Below, one piece after another: positions 25,766 through 35,172 of a stretch of 57,987 nucleotides of DNA. Source of the DNA: Candidatus Neomarinimicrobiota bacterium. GTDB taxonomy: Bacteria > Fidelibacterota > Marinisomatia > Marinisomatales > S15-B10. Within the stretch, counting starts at the first letter, position 1. Every line of letters starts with the position of its first letter. The notes below the pieces were generated by a model. That model was not told the origin of the DNA, ran no database searches, and saw only the letters and a program-made list of their open reading frames with translations. Location: assembly GCA_036476315.1 (NCBI GenBank), contig JAZGBI010000011.1, forward strand, positions 1-57,987, written 5' to 3'. Position numbers and translations under genes: made by a program.

Positions 25766-27589
25766 TCACGGCGTCCCGCCAACAAGACCCAGGGAGATTA
25801 TGGGAATGTACGTGATGGCGAGCACTGCCAGCAGCCTTATGAGAAAAAACGGAAGCGTGGCCACATATATCTCTGGCATCGACTTATTAAACCTGTAAGC
25901 CGAAAGGAACAGATTCATCCCTACGGGAGGCGTCAAGAATCCCAGTTCAAGATTGGCGATGAATATGACGGCAAGGTGAACCGGATCAATCCCAAAATGA
26001 ACACCCATGGGAACGATCAGAGGCACGACCACTATGATGGCGGAGAAAATGTCCATCATGCAACCCACGATCAGGAGAAACCCGTTCAAGGTCAGCAGGA
26101 AGACGAGCTTGCTGTCAATATTTGACTTCACCCAATCGAGGGCATGCATGGGTACCTGGGCGTCAACCAGGTAATTCGTAAGTCCCATCGCTACTCCCAG
26201 GATAAGAAGAACGCCACCCACTAACGTGGCGCAATTCACGATGACTCCTGGCACCGCATTGGGCTTCAGGTCCTTGTATATGATCGCCTCCACCAGAAGT
26301 GCATAGATGACCGTAAAGGCAGCGACCTCCACCAGTGTTGTGAATCCGCCGAAAATCCCCCCGAGAATGATCACCGGAAGAAGAACCTCCCATTTTGCTT
26401 TCCAGAGTGCAGCGAATGCCGGCCCGGGTTCAAATGGAGTGCGTTCAATACTGGACTTGGCTCCCTGCCGTACACCCCATAACGCAACCAGGATAATAAG
26501 AAGGAGACCGGGGATGACGCCGGCGAGGAATATGCGGTTGATGGCTACGCCCGCTGTTACACCGTAGAGGATTGCCGGCAAACTTGGGGGGAAGAGGAGT
26601 CCAAGAGAACCGGAAACGGTAATAAGGCCTATGGAGAATTTCTTGGGATAATTCTGGGCCACGAGCATGGGGAGGAGAAGTCCTCCCAGAGCCAGAATAG
26701 TTACGCCGGAACCACCGGTAAGAGCCGTGAAGAAACCGCTGAGCAGTGCCACCATAACAGGAGTACCTCCCGGGATCCAGCCAAACCAGAGGCGGAACAC
26801 TTTTATCAGCCTGCGAGAGGCCCCCCCCTCCGCGAGAATATAGCCCGCAAGGGTAAACAGGGGGATGGTTGGCAATGTGGGAGAGACGACAATCCTGTAC
26901 ATCTCGGTTGGGACAGCGGAAACGGGTACGGCGTCGTGCCAAAACAGGAGCACGGCTATACCACCCAGACCAACAATCAGGGGTGCACCAAAAACGAGTG
27001 CAACACCCAGACCGGCGACGCCAATCCAGAGCATGATTGAAGTTCGAAGACTTTCCCCCAGGCCGATTGCGCACACGATGACCACAATGGCGAGCATAAG
27101 GGATCGCCAGACAGGTTCCCTGTTGCTTTGCCTCCATATTTCAATGGCGATCAGGAGAAAACCAATGGGCATAATTGACTGTACAACCCATATGGACACT
27201 CCCGGGAGCACTTCCCTTGGGAAAGCGGCCTCCACTTGAACGAGTTTGAAACTGGCCCAGGCGAGCATGACCACCACGGTTACGGAGATTGTGTTCGCTA
27301 TCCAGGTTCCTACACCCCCCCCGTCATCCTTTTCCGGAAATTGCCTTCGAGTAAGGGCAAGCAGCTTATTCTGGCGGGCGGCGAGAATCGCCCCAAGGAA
27401 AGCGATCCAGAGGGTCAGATGTTGGACTATGACGGTGGAACCGGGAATCCCTGGAAGTCGAAATAACCGAGTGATTGCTTCAATGCAGGGAAGCGCCGCC
27501 ATGGCCAGAAGGGCTGTCGAAGCCAGAATATCCTCCCCGAGACCCATGGTCTCATGAAGGGGCCTGGAAGACTTCAACGGTGATTTCAT
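25766..27589 (-). CDS. TRAP transporter membrane protein, fused DctQ-DctM
   Basis: 607 residues. The first about 190 form the four-segment small subunit (DctQ-like, with TLWIAFLGAILAARQNKLLA). The remainder is the 12-segment DctM subunit, for example LLSGFFTALTGGSGVTILALGG and GLLFPPSLPAILYGV, each a typical DctM re-entrant region, and near the end NLELGFLTPPVGMNLFLSAY. TRAP systems import organic acids with Na+. Separate genes are the norm in many bacteria; the fusion is known but worth noting. 14 nt after dctP. Confidence 0.92.
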   Translation of the reverse strand: MKSPLKSSRPLHETMGLGEDILASTALLAMAALPCIEAITRLFRLPGIPGSTVIVQHLTLWIAFLGAILAARQNKLLALTRRQFPEKDDGGGVGTWIANTISVTVVVMLAWASFKLVQVEAAFPREVLPGVSIWVVQSIMPIGFLLIAIEIWRQSNREPVWRSLMLAIVVIVCAIGLGESLRTSIMLWIGVAGLGVALVFGAPLIVGLGGIAVLLFWHDAVPVSAVPTEMYRIVVSPTLPTIPLFTLAGYILAEGGASRRLIKVFRLWFGWIPGGTPVMVALLSGFFTALTGGSGVTILALGGLLLPMLVAQNYPKKFSIGLITVSGSLGLLFPPSLPAILYGVTAGVAINRIFLAGVIPGLLLIILVALWGVRQGAKSSIERTPFEPGPAFAALWKAKWEVLLPVIILGGIFGGFTTLVEVAAFTVIYALLVEAIIYKDLKPNAVPGVIVNCATLVGGVLLILGVAMGLTNYLVDAQVPMHALDWVKSNIDSKLVFLLTLNGFLLIVGCMMDIFSAIIVVVPLIVPMGVHFGIDPVHLAVIFIANLELGFLTPPVGMNLFLSAYRFNKSMPEIYVATLPFFLIRLLAVLAITYIPIISLGLVGGTP

Positions 27590-27603
27590 GGAGAGAGGCG
27601 GAC

Positions 27604-28638
27604 CTAGTTATCCTGGTCTTTCTGAACGCTCAGCTGCTTCTGCAGTTCGATCGCTCTGTCGAAGATTCCTTCAGGAATCAGGTTGCCTCGAAGATGAGGA
27701 TAGAAAGATCTTGTAAACCGAAGCCATGTATCCCTTTCCTCCTGAGAGGGAATGTGGATTTCCAGTCCGTGCGCTTGCATCGCATCGAGGGCTTTCCGGG
27801 CCTGCGGCAGTAAGGATCTTGCCCGATCCTCTGTATGTTTGGCAATTTCGAGAAGATCCGGGTGATATTCCGCCGGAATGGCGTCCCAGGTCTTCTTGCC
27901 AATGATGACGGCACCTATCAAGGGTCCCCACTTTAATTTGAGCATATATGGTGCCAGGGCGAACCACTGCATGGACAGGGCCACAATCGGCGCGGTCGCG
28001 AACGCATCCACGAGTCCCGTTTGCAGAGAAGGTAGTACATCAATCGATGCCAGTGATACGGGCTGAAAACCACCCAGTTTCCACAGCTCTGTCCAGCGAT
28101 AATCGCCCGCCCAGCTAAAAATCCTGAGATCCATCAGATCTTGTGGAGTCCGAATGGGCTCCCTTGTGAACCAGTAGGCCCATCCAACGTCAGCCCAGCT
28201 GAGCAGTTTGAATCCATTCCTTTCCAACTCTGATAAAAGTTGGGGCTCCATCTCATCACGAAGAGCATCCAGCTCTTCGAACGAAGAGACAAGCAGAGGT
28301 ATGAAGAAAACGTTCATGTCCCGACTGATTTCCGTCAAACCCTCGACAGTAACTGCAGCGGCATGAATCTGTCCAATCCGAATTTTTCGGATCATGTGTC
28401 TTTCGTCTCCTGCGACACCGCCAGGGTAGATTCTGAGTTGAACCTCGCCACCAGTCACCTCATACCATTGCTGGCCCATCTCCACCAGGATCTCATGCCA
28501 TGGGGAGCCATCTGGAGCGAGGGTGGCCATTTTGACAACGAGAGTCTTTCCCGCTCCGCAAACCGGTACCATGCAACAGAGAATCAAAATGCAGAGTGAT
28601 CGCAACACTTTGTCGTCAGAAGAAAAGTTCATCCACAC
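27604..28638 (-). CDS. TRAP transporter solute-binding protein (DctP family)
   Basis: 344 residues: signal peptide (about 1-30, with CILILCCMVPVCGAG) then the DctP fold starting VVKMATLAPDGSPWHEIL. The family's substrate-contact Arg region is WFTREPIRTPQDLMDLRI, and the helix GLVDAFATAPIVALSMQWF lines the site. The start is uncertain: the frame opens at GTG 28638 within the end of tatT, and a later GTG (28608) would give a more normal signal peptide. Substrate not deducible; candidates are C4-dicarboxylates, other acids or hydrophobic ligands as in TatT-associated systems. Confidence 0.92.
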   Translation of the reverse strand: MWMNFSSDDKVLRSLCILILCCMVPVCGAGKTLVVKMATLAPDGSPWHEILVEMGQQWYEVTGGEVQLRIYPGGVAGDERHMIRKIRIGQIHAAAVTVEGLTEISRDMNVFFIPLLVSSFEELDALRDEMEPQLLSELERNGFKLLSWADVGWAYWFTREPIRTPQDLMDLRIFSWAGDYRWTELWKLGGFQPVSLASIDVLPSLQTGLVDAFATAPIVALSMQWFALAPYMLKLKWGPLIGAVIIGKKTWDAIPAEYHPDLLEIAKHTEDRARSLLPQARKALDAMQAHGLEIHIPSQEERDTWLRFTRSFYPHLRGNLIPEGIFDRAIELQKQLSVQKDQDN

Positions 28639-29536
28639 GTTCTTTCAACCACCTGGCTTTCTCCTGGGCCACCAGGTTGGCCAACCTTGAGGAGGGATCC
28701 TCATCGACGTCGATGGAGATAGCCTGATCAAGTAGGTTCAAGAATTCCTCTCGCTCCTGTTTCCTCACACAAATGGACTCGGCATAATTGACATAAACGG
28801 ATGCTCGATTTCCACCCGAGAGCTCGAGAGCACGTTCGTAGTGGTGCTCTGCCTTTTCTATCCCGGCGCTGCCCGCATCGGGACGATTGATGGAGTACGA
28901 TATCATGACTTCGTGAATAGCCCCTTTGTCATAGCCGTCGTCGAGTTCCAGGGCTCGTTCCAGAAAGCGCCCCACATGGGGGAGATCAACGATGACCCCC
29001 GGATTATCCTTTGAAGATGAAATGAGACTTCCCCATGAAACGGCCGCCCAATAGAGGAGACAAACATCTTCCTTTTCTACCCGATTTAGCGACTCTACAG
29101 GCCACGCGAAATAGGTTTCCCGAAACCGAGGGTACTTCACCTCCAGGGCGCGGAACGCAAACTCCCTCGCCCGAAGGAAGAGCCGGCTTGACCGCTCACG
29201 GAGACGTCTTGCCTCATCAACGTCATGAGCGATTGCCACTTCAGCATCCCTCAGAACAAACGCATAGCCGTAGAGAGTAAATGCCTGTGCGGCCGCTAAA
29301 AGAAGTCCCGGATTGTCGGGTGAATTCTGCAAAAACAATTCCAGCATCTTGAGCGTGGAAGGCATTGACTCCCGTACCAGCTGGGGATCATTTTCCGTCA
29401 GATAAAGCTCATCCAGCTCCTCCATGGGAGCCACCAATCTGTTCGTGATGAATCTCGCAGGCGAGCAGCTCATCACACAGAGGATGAGAAGCAAAATGAG
29501 GATGGAAAATTCTTTTCTGCGGGAAAACCTTGCCAT
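28616..29536 (-). CDS. TatT-like TRAP-associated TPR lipoprotein
   Basis: Matches the TatT (T-component) family described with the Treponema pallidum TRAP system: a lipoprotein trimer of TPR-like helices that docks to the binding protein. Lipoprotein signal ILILLLILCVMSC with Cys24, then helices such as SMPSTLKMLELFLQNSPDN, and RLFLRAREFAFRALEVKY. The frame is open to a GTG at 29581, but the ATG at 29536 gives a proper lipoprotein signal (306 aa), so I chose that. First gene of the order tatT-dctP-dctQM; overlaps dctP. Confidence 0.88.
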   Translation of the reverse strand: MARFSRRKEFSILILLLILCVMSCSPARFITNRLVAPMEELDELYLTENDPQLVRESMPSTLKMLELFLQNSPDNPGLLLAAAQAFTLYGYAFVLRDAEVAIAHDVDEARRLRERSSRLFLRAREFAFRALEVKYPRFRETYFAWPVESLNRVEKEDVCLLYWAAVSWGSLISSSKDNPGVIVDLPHVGRFLERALELDDGYDKGAIHEVMISYSINRPDAGSAGIEKAEHHYERALELSGGNRASVYVNYAESICVRKQEREEFLNLLDQAISIDVDEDPSSRLANLVAQEKARWLKERVDELFF

Positions 29537-29656
29537 GGATGGAAGGTTCAAATAATGGAAACGACCGGTTAGATTATCCACGGTGAAAGTTTACCAAGTA
29601 AGAAACAGATAAGCAACACCGCGGGCAGACCGATACCCAGTCGGCAGGAGAATCGA

Positions 29657-30985
29657 TCAATTCTGAAGATCGGAATAGAGCGGGAAACGGGAACAGAGTT
29701 CTCGAACTTCTTCCTGCGCTTTCGACACTACCTTCTCATCGTCCATCTGTCTGAGTACCCGATCGATAAGGTCGGCTATCTGATGCATCTCACTCTTTCC
29801 CATACCGCGCGTCGTTATGGCAGGAGTGCCCAACCTGATTCCGCTCGTGACCATGGGACTCCGTTCATCGAATGGCACCATATTCTTGTTTACCGTAATG
29901 CCGGCCTTTTCAAGGGCCGCCTCGGCAGCTTTGCCCGTCATGTTCTTTTGGGTGAGATCCGCAAGGACTACATGAGTGTCCGTTCCTCCACTCACAAGCT
30001 CATAGTCCCGCTCAATAAGTGCCTGAGCCATCTCCCTCGCGTTGTTCACGACTCTTCGGCAATACTTCTTGAACGGCGGTCGGAGCGCCTCTCCGAATGC
30101 CACCGCCTTGGCCGCAATGATATGCATGAGAGGACCTCCCTGAGTCCCGGGCATTACGCTCGAGTCAATCAGCTCGGAAACCATTTTGGTCCGACGCGAC
30201 TTCGGGGCCACGATACCCCACGGATTTTCCCAATCCTTTCCCATGAGAATGAGACCGCCCCTGGGACCCCTGAGAGTCTTGTGAGTCGTGGACGTCACAA
30301 CGTCGCAGTGTGGCCAGGGGGAAGGGTGAATACCCGTGGCCACAAGTCCTGCTGGATGGGCAATATCCGCCATGAGAAACGCTCCCACATCATCACAGAC
30401 TTCCCTGAACTTCTCGAATTCAATGAACCTGGGATATGCGCTGCCACCGCATACAATCATCTCGGGTCTTGCCTCTCGCGCGAGTTTCAGGAGCTCGTCA
30501 AAATCTACTCTTCCCGTTTTCTTTTCCACCTGGTAGGACACTACATTGTAGAGCCTTCCTGAGAAGTTGACGGGACTCCCATGAGTGAGGTGCCCACCGT
30601 GCGCCAGATTGAGACCCATCATCGTGTGGCCGGGCTTGAGGAAAGTAAAATAGACAGCCATGTTTGCCTGAGAACCTGAATGCGGCTGCACGTTCACGTA
30701 TTTGGCACTGAAGAGCTTTTTCGCCCTTTCCCGGGCCAGATCCTCTGCAACGTCGACCCATTCGCATCCGCCGTAATACCTCCGGCCCGGATAGCCCTCC
30801 GCATACTTGTTGGTCATGATACTCCCAGCTGCCTCCAGAACAGGATAGCTGACGAAGTTTTCGGAGGCAATCAATTCAAGAGTCTCATCCTCCCTCATGA
30901 TTTCGCGGTGAATGGCCTCATAGACCTCCGGGTCCTGTCGGCGGAGAGCCCCCGCGGTGTTAGCTGATTTGGACGTATTGCTCAC
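29657..30985 (-). CDS. glyA: Serine hydroxymethyltransferase
   Basis: PLP enzyme converting serine and tetrahydrofolate to glycine and 5,10-methylene-THF. Motifs: [21 protein letters not shown] near the N-terminus, [18 protein letters not shown], and the PLP lysine in [16 protein letters not shown] (about residue 236). 442 residues, slightly longer than the usual 415-420 by an N-terminal extension. Preceded by a 320-nt repeat-containing gap; 75 nt before the TRAP operon. Confidence 0.97.
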   Translation of the reverse strand: MSNTSKSANTAGALRRQDPEVYEAIHREIMREDETLELIASENFVSYPVLEAAGSIMTNKYAEGYPGRRYYGGCEWVDVAEDLARERAKKLFSAKYVNVQPHSGSQANMAVYFTFLKPGHTMMGLNLAHGGHLTHGSPVNFSGRLYNVVSYQVEKKTGRVDFDELLKLAREARPEMIVCGGSAYPRFIEFEKFREVCDDVGAFLMADIAHPAGLVATGIHPSPWPHCDVVTSTTHKTLRGPRGGLILMGKDWENPWGIVAPKSRRTKMVSELIDSSVMPGTQGGPLMHIIAAKAVAFGEALRPPFKKYCRRVVNNAREMAQALIERDYELVSGGTDTHVVLADLTQKNMTGKAAEAALEKAGITVNKNMVPFDERSPMVTSGIRLGTPAITTRGMGKSEMHQIADLIDRVLRQMDDEKVVSKAQEEVRELCSRFPLYSDLQN

Positions 30986-31305
30986 GGATTTCCCTCGTTG
31001 TGGAAGATGCCTGAGTCTATCGCGGCATTGTAGCCTGATCTATTCATGAGTTTTCATCCCGACTTATCGGGACCCTTCCCCGCATTCCACGGGATCTTCG
31101 ACGGGCCGCCCCGCAAAATGCGGGGCGGGACGAATCGGTGGATAATTCATCAGAATGAATATTAATCTGGTACAAGTGTTTATTATTCTTTTACATAAGC
31201 AATATCAGAATAATGCTGATGAATCTCATCTCAAGATCCTTTGGAAGATCCTGTGGATTATCCAGGTTAGAAACCTATGACCTCAGAAGTGATAGATAAA
31301 TGGGT
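30986..31305. other. Intergenic region (320 nt) carrying repeat copy B
   Basis: Between a TPR lipoprotein gene and glyA, both on the minus strand. Roughly 31040-31160 is repeat-derived and GC-rich, including hairpin GCCCCGCA/TGCGGGGC at about 31107-31126. The rest is AT-rich and presumably holds the glyA promoter, though I could not pick convincing boxes. No gene seen. Confidence 0.75.
31073..31109 (-). repeat. Dispersed repeat core, copy B
   Basis: Inverted relative to copy A (6998-7034); 35 of 37 positions identical, the two differences being G for A on the reverse strand. Flanked on the reverse strand by CACCGATT-like sequence before, and by a TCCCGA-TTATC-like hairpin and a TGATCAGGC-like tail after, as in copy A. 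Confidence 0.75.
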
Positions 31306-32619
31306 CTATTTCCAGCTTGGATCTTTAGTCAAGGATTCCGTCGCCCAGCTGTAGCAATCGCTGGAGGGGGCGATGGAGCCCTGCCGCTTCACCTCTTCGT
31401 CGAGCATGAACCAGTTAGCTTGCCCGAACATGAGATCATCCTTGTTATCTTCAAGATATCTCCTGTCACGCAGGAAACGTTTGAAGTTCAACTGCTCACC
31501 CTCAACAAAGTATTTGTGAGCGAGTGAGGCGATAATCCTGTCGTCTGAAGAAGGGAAGTCTTTGCGACATTCCTGGAATGCCCTGTAGTAGACAAGTCCT
31601 TTATGACCGTAAATCTCTCCGTTGTCGGGGGCGATTTCAATTGATTCTTCAACCCACCTCATCGCCTTCGCAAAATTCAGAAGATCTATGTTTATCTTCA
31701 CCACGTCCAGGGCAGTAGTGAAATCCCTGGGGTCAAGCTCGAAGAGCTCTTCGTACGTGCTGGAAGCCTCTTCAAGTCTGTCCACGCGATAATATGCCTG
31801 GGAAAGTTTCTTAAGAACGAGTTTCATGGAAACAGATCCGTTTGTGGCATTCGCATTCTTGAGTCTGTTGAGTACACGAATGGCCTCTTCGTGTTCTTCT
31901 GCAGCGGTCAATTGATCCGCGAGGTCCAGTCCGAACGAGAGATTGTCTGAATTATCCGCGAATCTTTGGCGGTAAATGTCGAGCGGATCTTTCCCCGTCT
32001 GTTCATATGCCTGGGCAAGGTCCCCCTGCGCGTCCTTATTGTCCGGCTCCAATTCGAGGATTTTCTCCAAATAATATATTTGATCCTCATGAAGACCTGC
32101 TTCACCGTACAACTCACTCAGCCGCTTCAACGGTTCAGTGTCCTGGGGAATCAGGTCTATGATACGTTGGTACTCAAAGATTTCTTTTTCCCGGTTTCCA
32201 AGACGCTTATAAGCGTAAGCGAGGCGGTTATGGAGATTGATATTCTCAGGTAGGTGCTTCAAACCTTGAAGTAGAACATACTCAGAACTGTCGAATTTCC
32301 CCAAATACTCGTATGCAATAGCCCAGTATTGATAGACCTCCTCTTCACTCCCAGCGTCACATCCAAGGTCAACTAATTCGTCATAGACTCGAACTGTCGA
32401 CTTCCAATCCGTGTTCTTGTAATACTCCGCTGCCGAACTCAAGAGTCGGAGACACCTTATATCGTCCGCACTCTCTCTTGCCGCATCCCCTCCTGCGTCC
32501 GCATCTTCCCCTGTTTGAGAGGATGGCGGCACGCATCCCATGAACACAAAGACAACGGACGGACCAATAATGATCAGGAAAAAACCAAAAATGCTCGCAA
32601 TCAAGCGGCGATTTCTCAT
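31306..32619 (-). CDS. TPR-repeat lipoprotein
   Basis: 437 residues: signal with lipobox VFMGC (about Cys29), low-complexity linker, then about eight tetratricopeptide repeats between residues 60 and 380 (for example HNRLAYAYKRLGNREKEIFEYQ, broken here by the consensus A/G positions; and AQGDLAQAYEQTGKDPLDIY). A periplasm- or outer-membrane-facing scaffold; partner unknown. It starts 1 nt after the preceding barrel gene, so the two are coupled, and the barrel is a candidate partner. Confidence 0.85.
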   Translation of the reverse strand: MRNRRLIASIFGFFLIIIGPSVVFVFMGCVPPSSQTGEDADAGGDAARESADDIRCLRLLSSAAEYYKNTDWKSTVRVYDELVDLGCDAGSEEEVYQYWAIAYEYLGKFDSSEYVLLQGLKHLPENINLHNRLAYAYKRLGNREKEIFEYQRIIDLIPQDTEPLKRLSELYGEAGLHEDQIYYLEKILELEPDNKDAQGDLAQAYEQTGKDPLDIYRQRFADNSDNLSFGLDLADQLTAAEEHEEAIRVLNRLKNANATNGSVSMKLVLKKLSQAYYRVDRLEEASSTYEELFELDPRDFTTALDVVKINIDLLNFAKAMRWVEESIEIAPDNGEIYGHKGLVYYRAFQECRKDFPSSDDRIIASLAHKYFVEGEQLNFKRFLRDRRYLEDNKDDLMFGQANWFMLDEEVKRQGSIAPSSDCYSWATESLTKDPSWK

Positions 32620-32620
32620 C

Positions 32621-33892
32621 TTATCTCCTTCTTCGTTTCACCAACCAGACGTCGCCGATGGTGACCCCAAGGGAAACCTGCCTCACGAATTCCGGGTCCT
32701 CCGAAAAGAATCCATCCCTTCGCGAAAGAAGGAATCCGAAGTCTAGCTGGTTCAGCTTCGACCCAAAGGGAATTCCAATTCCCACGGAGAATCCCTGTTC
32801 ACTCAGGGCTCCGTTCGAGCGAAAAATGTAATGTTGTCTCCGGAAAAATCCAACGCGGTAATGAAACAGACTGAAGAAATCACTGGAACCCGGAATTCTC
32901 TCTCTGAGCAGTCCCACACCCAGTGACGACCCGGTTTTCACGCCACTTCCACTTTCTATGGAACTCAACGTTGACTCAATTTTTCCGGGGAAGCGCCTTG
33001 CAGAAATCTCAAAGTTGATATGAGTTTGCGCTGTCAAATGGTAAACCCAGCCAAGGGAAACGGTGGAAGGGAGCGAAAAGGCGATATGGTTGACAGTCTT
33101 TATGACTTCACCGGGAAGGGGCCGATCGGAGTTGGTATGCTGCCCGTCCTGACCCTGATCCAGAAAGAGAGGCTGATCGGTTACCGCAATTTCCCCACCC
33201 CAAAGTGGAAACTGTCCACCCAAATAGAGGGTAGAGTTTGCCAGGACTTTTCCCAAGAACGAACGGTAGTATACAGAGAAAAGCGTTCCCCTGTATTGAA
33301 GATCTCTGCCAGCAACGACAGGGGGACCTCCATCCAATCGTGAGGAAGTGACTTCGTGGAAGACCCCAAAAAGGAAATCCAGACGAGCGCCCACGGCGGT
33401 GTTATCATCGATTTTCCAGGACCCTCCGGTGAAAAGGCTGCTGATGCCGCCAGTTCCGTCAATTTTCTTCGACCGCATCAACGTATCGGAGGAAAAGATA
33501 AGGGTGGAATCCTGACTCCCTTCCATGGAAAAATTCTTTCGCGAATAGGGTCTGAGTCCGAATCCCCACGCATACGTTCCTCTGATTGGTACCACGAATG
33601 CAATATTCTCGAGCTGGCCAAACTCACTTCTGAAATCCTGGTCTGGATATTCAACTCTGCCAGTACCGTAATGTGCCGTGAGGTAAGCAAATCTCATTGC
33701 GTGCCACGTGGAAGGATTCAAGTAGGAAACTCTCGAATTGTGAGAGGGGACAAGTCCGACACTCCCCTGGGCCAGACTCGACGCCTCGCCGCCGTTGAGA
33801 ATAATCCCGTGGGAGATACTGTTATATGGAGACTGGGCAGAACAAATGACAGCCAAGACGGAGATCAGGGCGCTCGCTCTATGGTGTTTCAT
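32621..33892 (-). CDS. Putative outer-membrane barrel protein, unknown
   Basis: About 423 residues from the ATG at 33892 (a start four codons upstream is possible). Signal peptide ALISVLAVICSAQ, then SLAQGSVGLVPSHNSRVSYLNPSTW, which resembles the PorV/FadL-like start where NPA follows a Gly-rich strand. The rest alternates polar and hydrophobic residues as in beta strands, but the protein ends in a basic VKRRRR, unlike classic barrels. Overlaps the end of the upstream lipoprotein gene. Not assigned to a named family. Confidence 0.75.
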   Translation of the reverse strand: MKHHRASALISVLAVICSAQSPYNSISHGIILNGGEASSLAQGSVGLVPSHNSRVSYLNPSTWHAMRFAYLTAHYGTGRVEYPDQDFRSEFGQLENIAFVVPIRGTYAWGFGLRPYSRKNFSMEGSQDSTLIFSSDTLMRSKKIDGTGGISSLFTGGSWKIDDNTAVGARLDFLFGVFHEVTSSRLDGGPPVVAGRDLQYRGTLFSVYYRSFLGKVLANSTLYLGGQFPLWGGEIAVTDQPLFLDQGQDGQHTNSDRPLPGEVIKTVNHIAFSLPSTVSLGWVYHLTAQTHINFEISARRFPGKIESTLSSIESGSGVKTGSSLGVGLLRERIPGSSDFFSLFHYRVGFFRRQHYIFRSNGALSEQGFSVGIGIPFGSKLNQLDFGFLLSRRDGFFSEDPEFVRQVSLGVTIGDVWLVKRRRR

Positions 33893-35129
33893 ACAGTACC
33901 TCAATCCGTGGTGAAAGATCTCCTTCCATCGCCGTATGAAAGGCCACGTGATCGAAAAGAGGGGAGGAATTGTGAGCGACTAGCTTGAATCCGAAGTTCT
34001 TCAATGGAACGTCATTCACAAGTTTCTTCACCACAAACCCCTGGACTATATCACTGATGTCCAGGGCGAGTGTCGAATCTTTCTGGATGGATGTGCCTGA
34101 ATAATATATCCCCAGCGGAGAGAGAGGATCGAAAATATCCTCGTTGAACCACTCCGATTCTCCCCACTCACTTTTCTCGACACTATCTTGAAGCAAGAAC
34201 ATCTGAAACGCCATGCCGGGCGTTTCGGTCAAAAGGCTTGTCTCGAAATCAACGGGAAGTATCAGATTTCCCCTGGTAATCACGGCGCTGCCGGGAATTC
34301 CCAGACTGTCAATATCGACAAATACCAGCGACCTGAGACCCGCTCCCCAGCCGACGTAGCTCCGCGTGGAATCGAAGTTGTCGACCTCCAAACTGGGCGG
34401 TGTCACGATGGTCACGTCGGAACGGAATCGAATGATTGTGCCGGTATCGGCCGCGGCAGTATCTTCTGTTGTATAGAAGACCTTCATGAAAGGATAGAAT
34501 TCCGATTTCTCGCTGGAATGGAAAGCATATAGACCCGCAAAATCACCGGCGGCGGACTCCAGAATAAAGAGGGGTTCTGTAGTGTCGCTTTCCACCCATG
34601 TTTCTATGAGCGCAGGTTCAATATGAAACCTGACATATGGCGATAACGTGTCTCTCTCCCCTACCCGGGAGGAATCCAGAAACGGATAAGTTTCGGGTAC
34701 CAACTCATCTATATTGAAATAGTTCGTTTCCGATTCCGAATAGCTGGAATCGAAGTCAAAAAAGAATCCAAGAGTAAGTTCCTCTTGCCACAGTGATGTG
34801 TCTGAATCCTCACTATTGATAGTGATTTGAACGAATGCACTGTCAATCGTGATCTGACTGTCTCTGAGGACATCCAGACTTGCGAGACTCATTAAGGATA
34901 ATGGCATAACATAGTCGTCCTTCGTGCCTAGAAAGAGGACAGGATAATTCCCAAGCATTGGTGGTATCTGATAACTCTTGAACTGGATAGCCGTTGATGA
35001 AACAATGTGCACCTTCAGGGGGGTGTTGTCAAGATCGGTGAGAAATGCTTCTTCGGAACAACCTGACAGCGTGAGGATGGCCAAAACGACCGCGTATTTC
35101 TGAAGAAGACTCTCGGGATAACTGCTCAA
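33879..35129 (-). CDS. Putative lipoprotein, unknown, beta-rich
   Basis: 416 residues: signal with lipobox TLSGC (about Cys24), then a long Asp/Ser/Thr-rich beta-type protein. Segments such as IRFRSDVTIVTPPSL, STLALDISDIVQGFV and NFGFKLVAHNSSPLFDHV recall DNRLRE/DUF4270-like surface proteins of FCB bacteria, but I cannot name it. Coupled to the downstream barrel and TPR lipoprotein; the three probably act together in the envelope (inference). Confidence 0.75.
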   Translation of the reverse strand: MSSYPESLLQKYAVVLAILTLSGCSEEAFLTDLDNTPLKVHIVSSTAIQFKSYQIPPMLGNYPVLFLGTKDDYVMPLSLMSLASLDVLRDSQITIDSAFVQITINSEDSDTSLWQEELTLGFFFDFDSSYSESETNYFNIDELVPETYPFLDSSRVGERDTLSPYVRFHIEPALIETWVESDTTEPLFILESAAGDFAGLYAFHSSEKSEFYPFMKVFYTTEDTAAADTGTIIRFRSDVTIVTPPSLEVDNFDSTRSYVGWGAGLRSLVFVDIDSLGIPGSAVITRGNLILPVDFETSLLTETPGMAFQMFLLQDSVEKSEWGESEWFNEDIFDPLSPLGIYYSGTSIQKDSTLALDISDIVQGFVVKKLVNDVPLKNFGFKLVAHNSSPLFDHVAFHTAMEGDLSPRIEVLYETP

Positions 35130-35172
35130 CGGAATGACTTTACTCGCCGGGATTCGGCCCTAGGCGTGAGAA

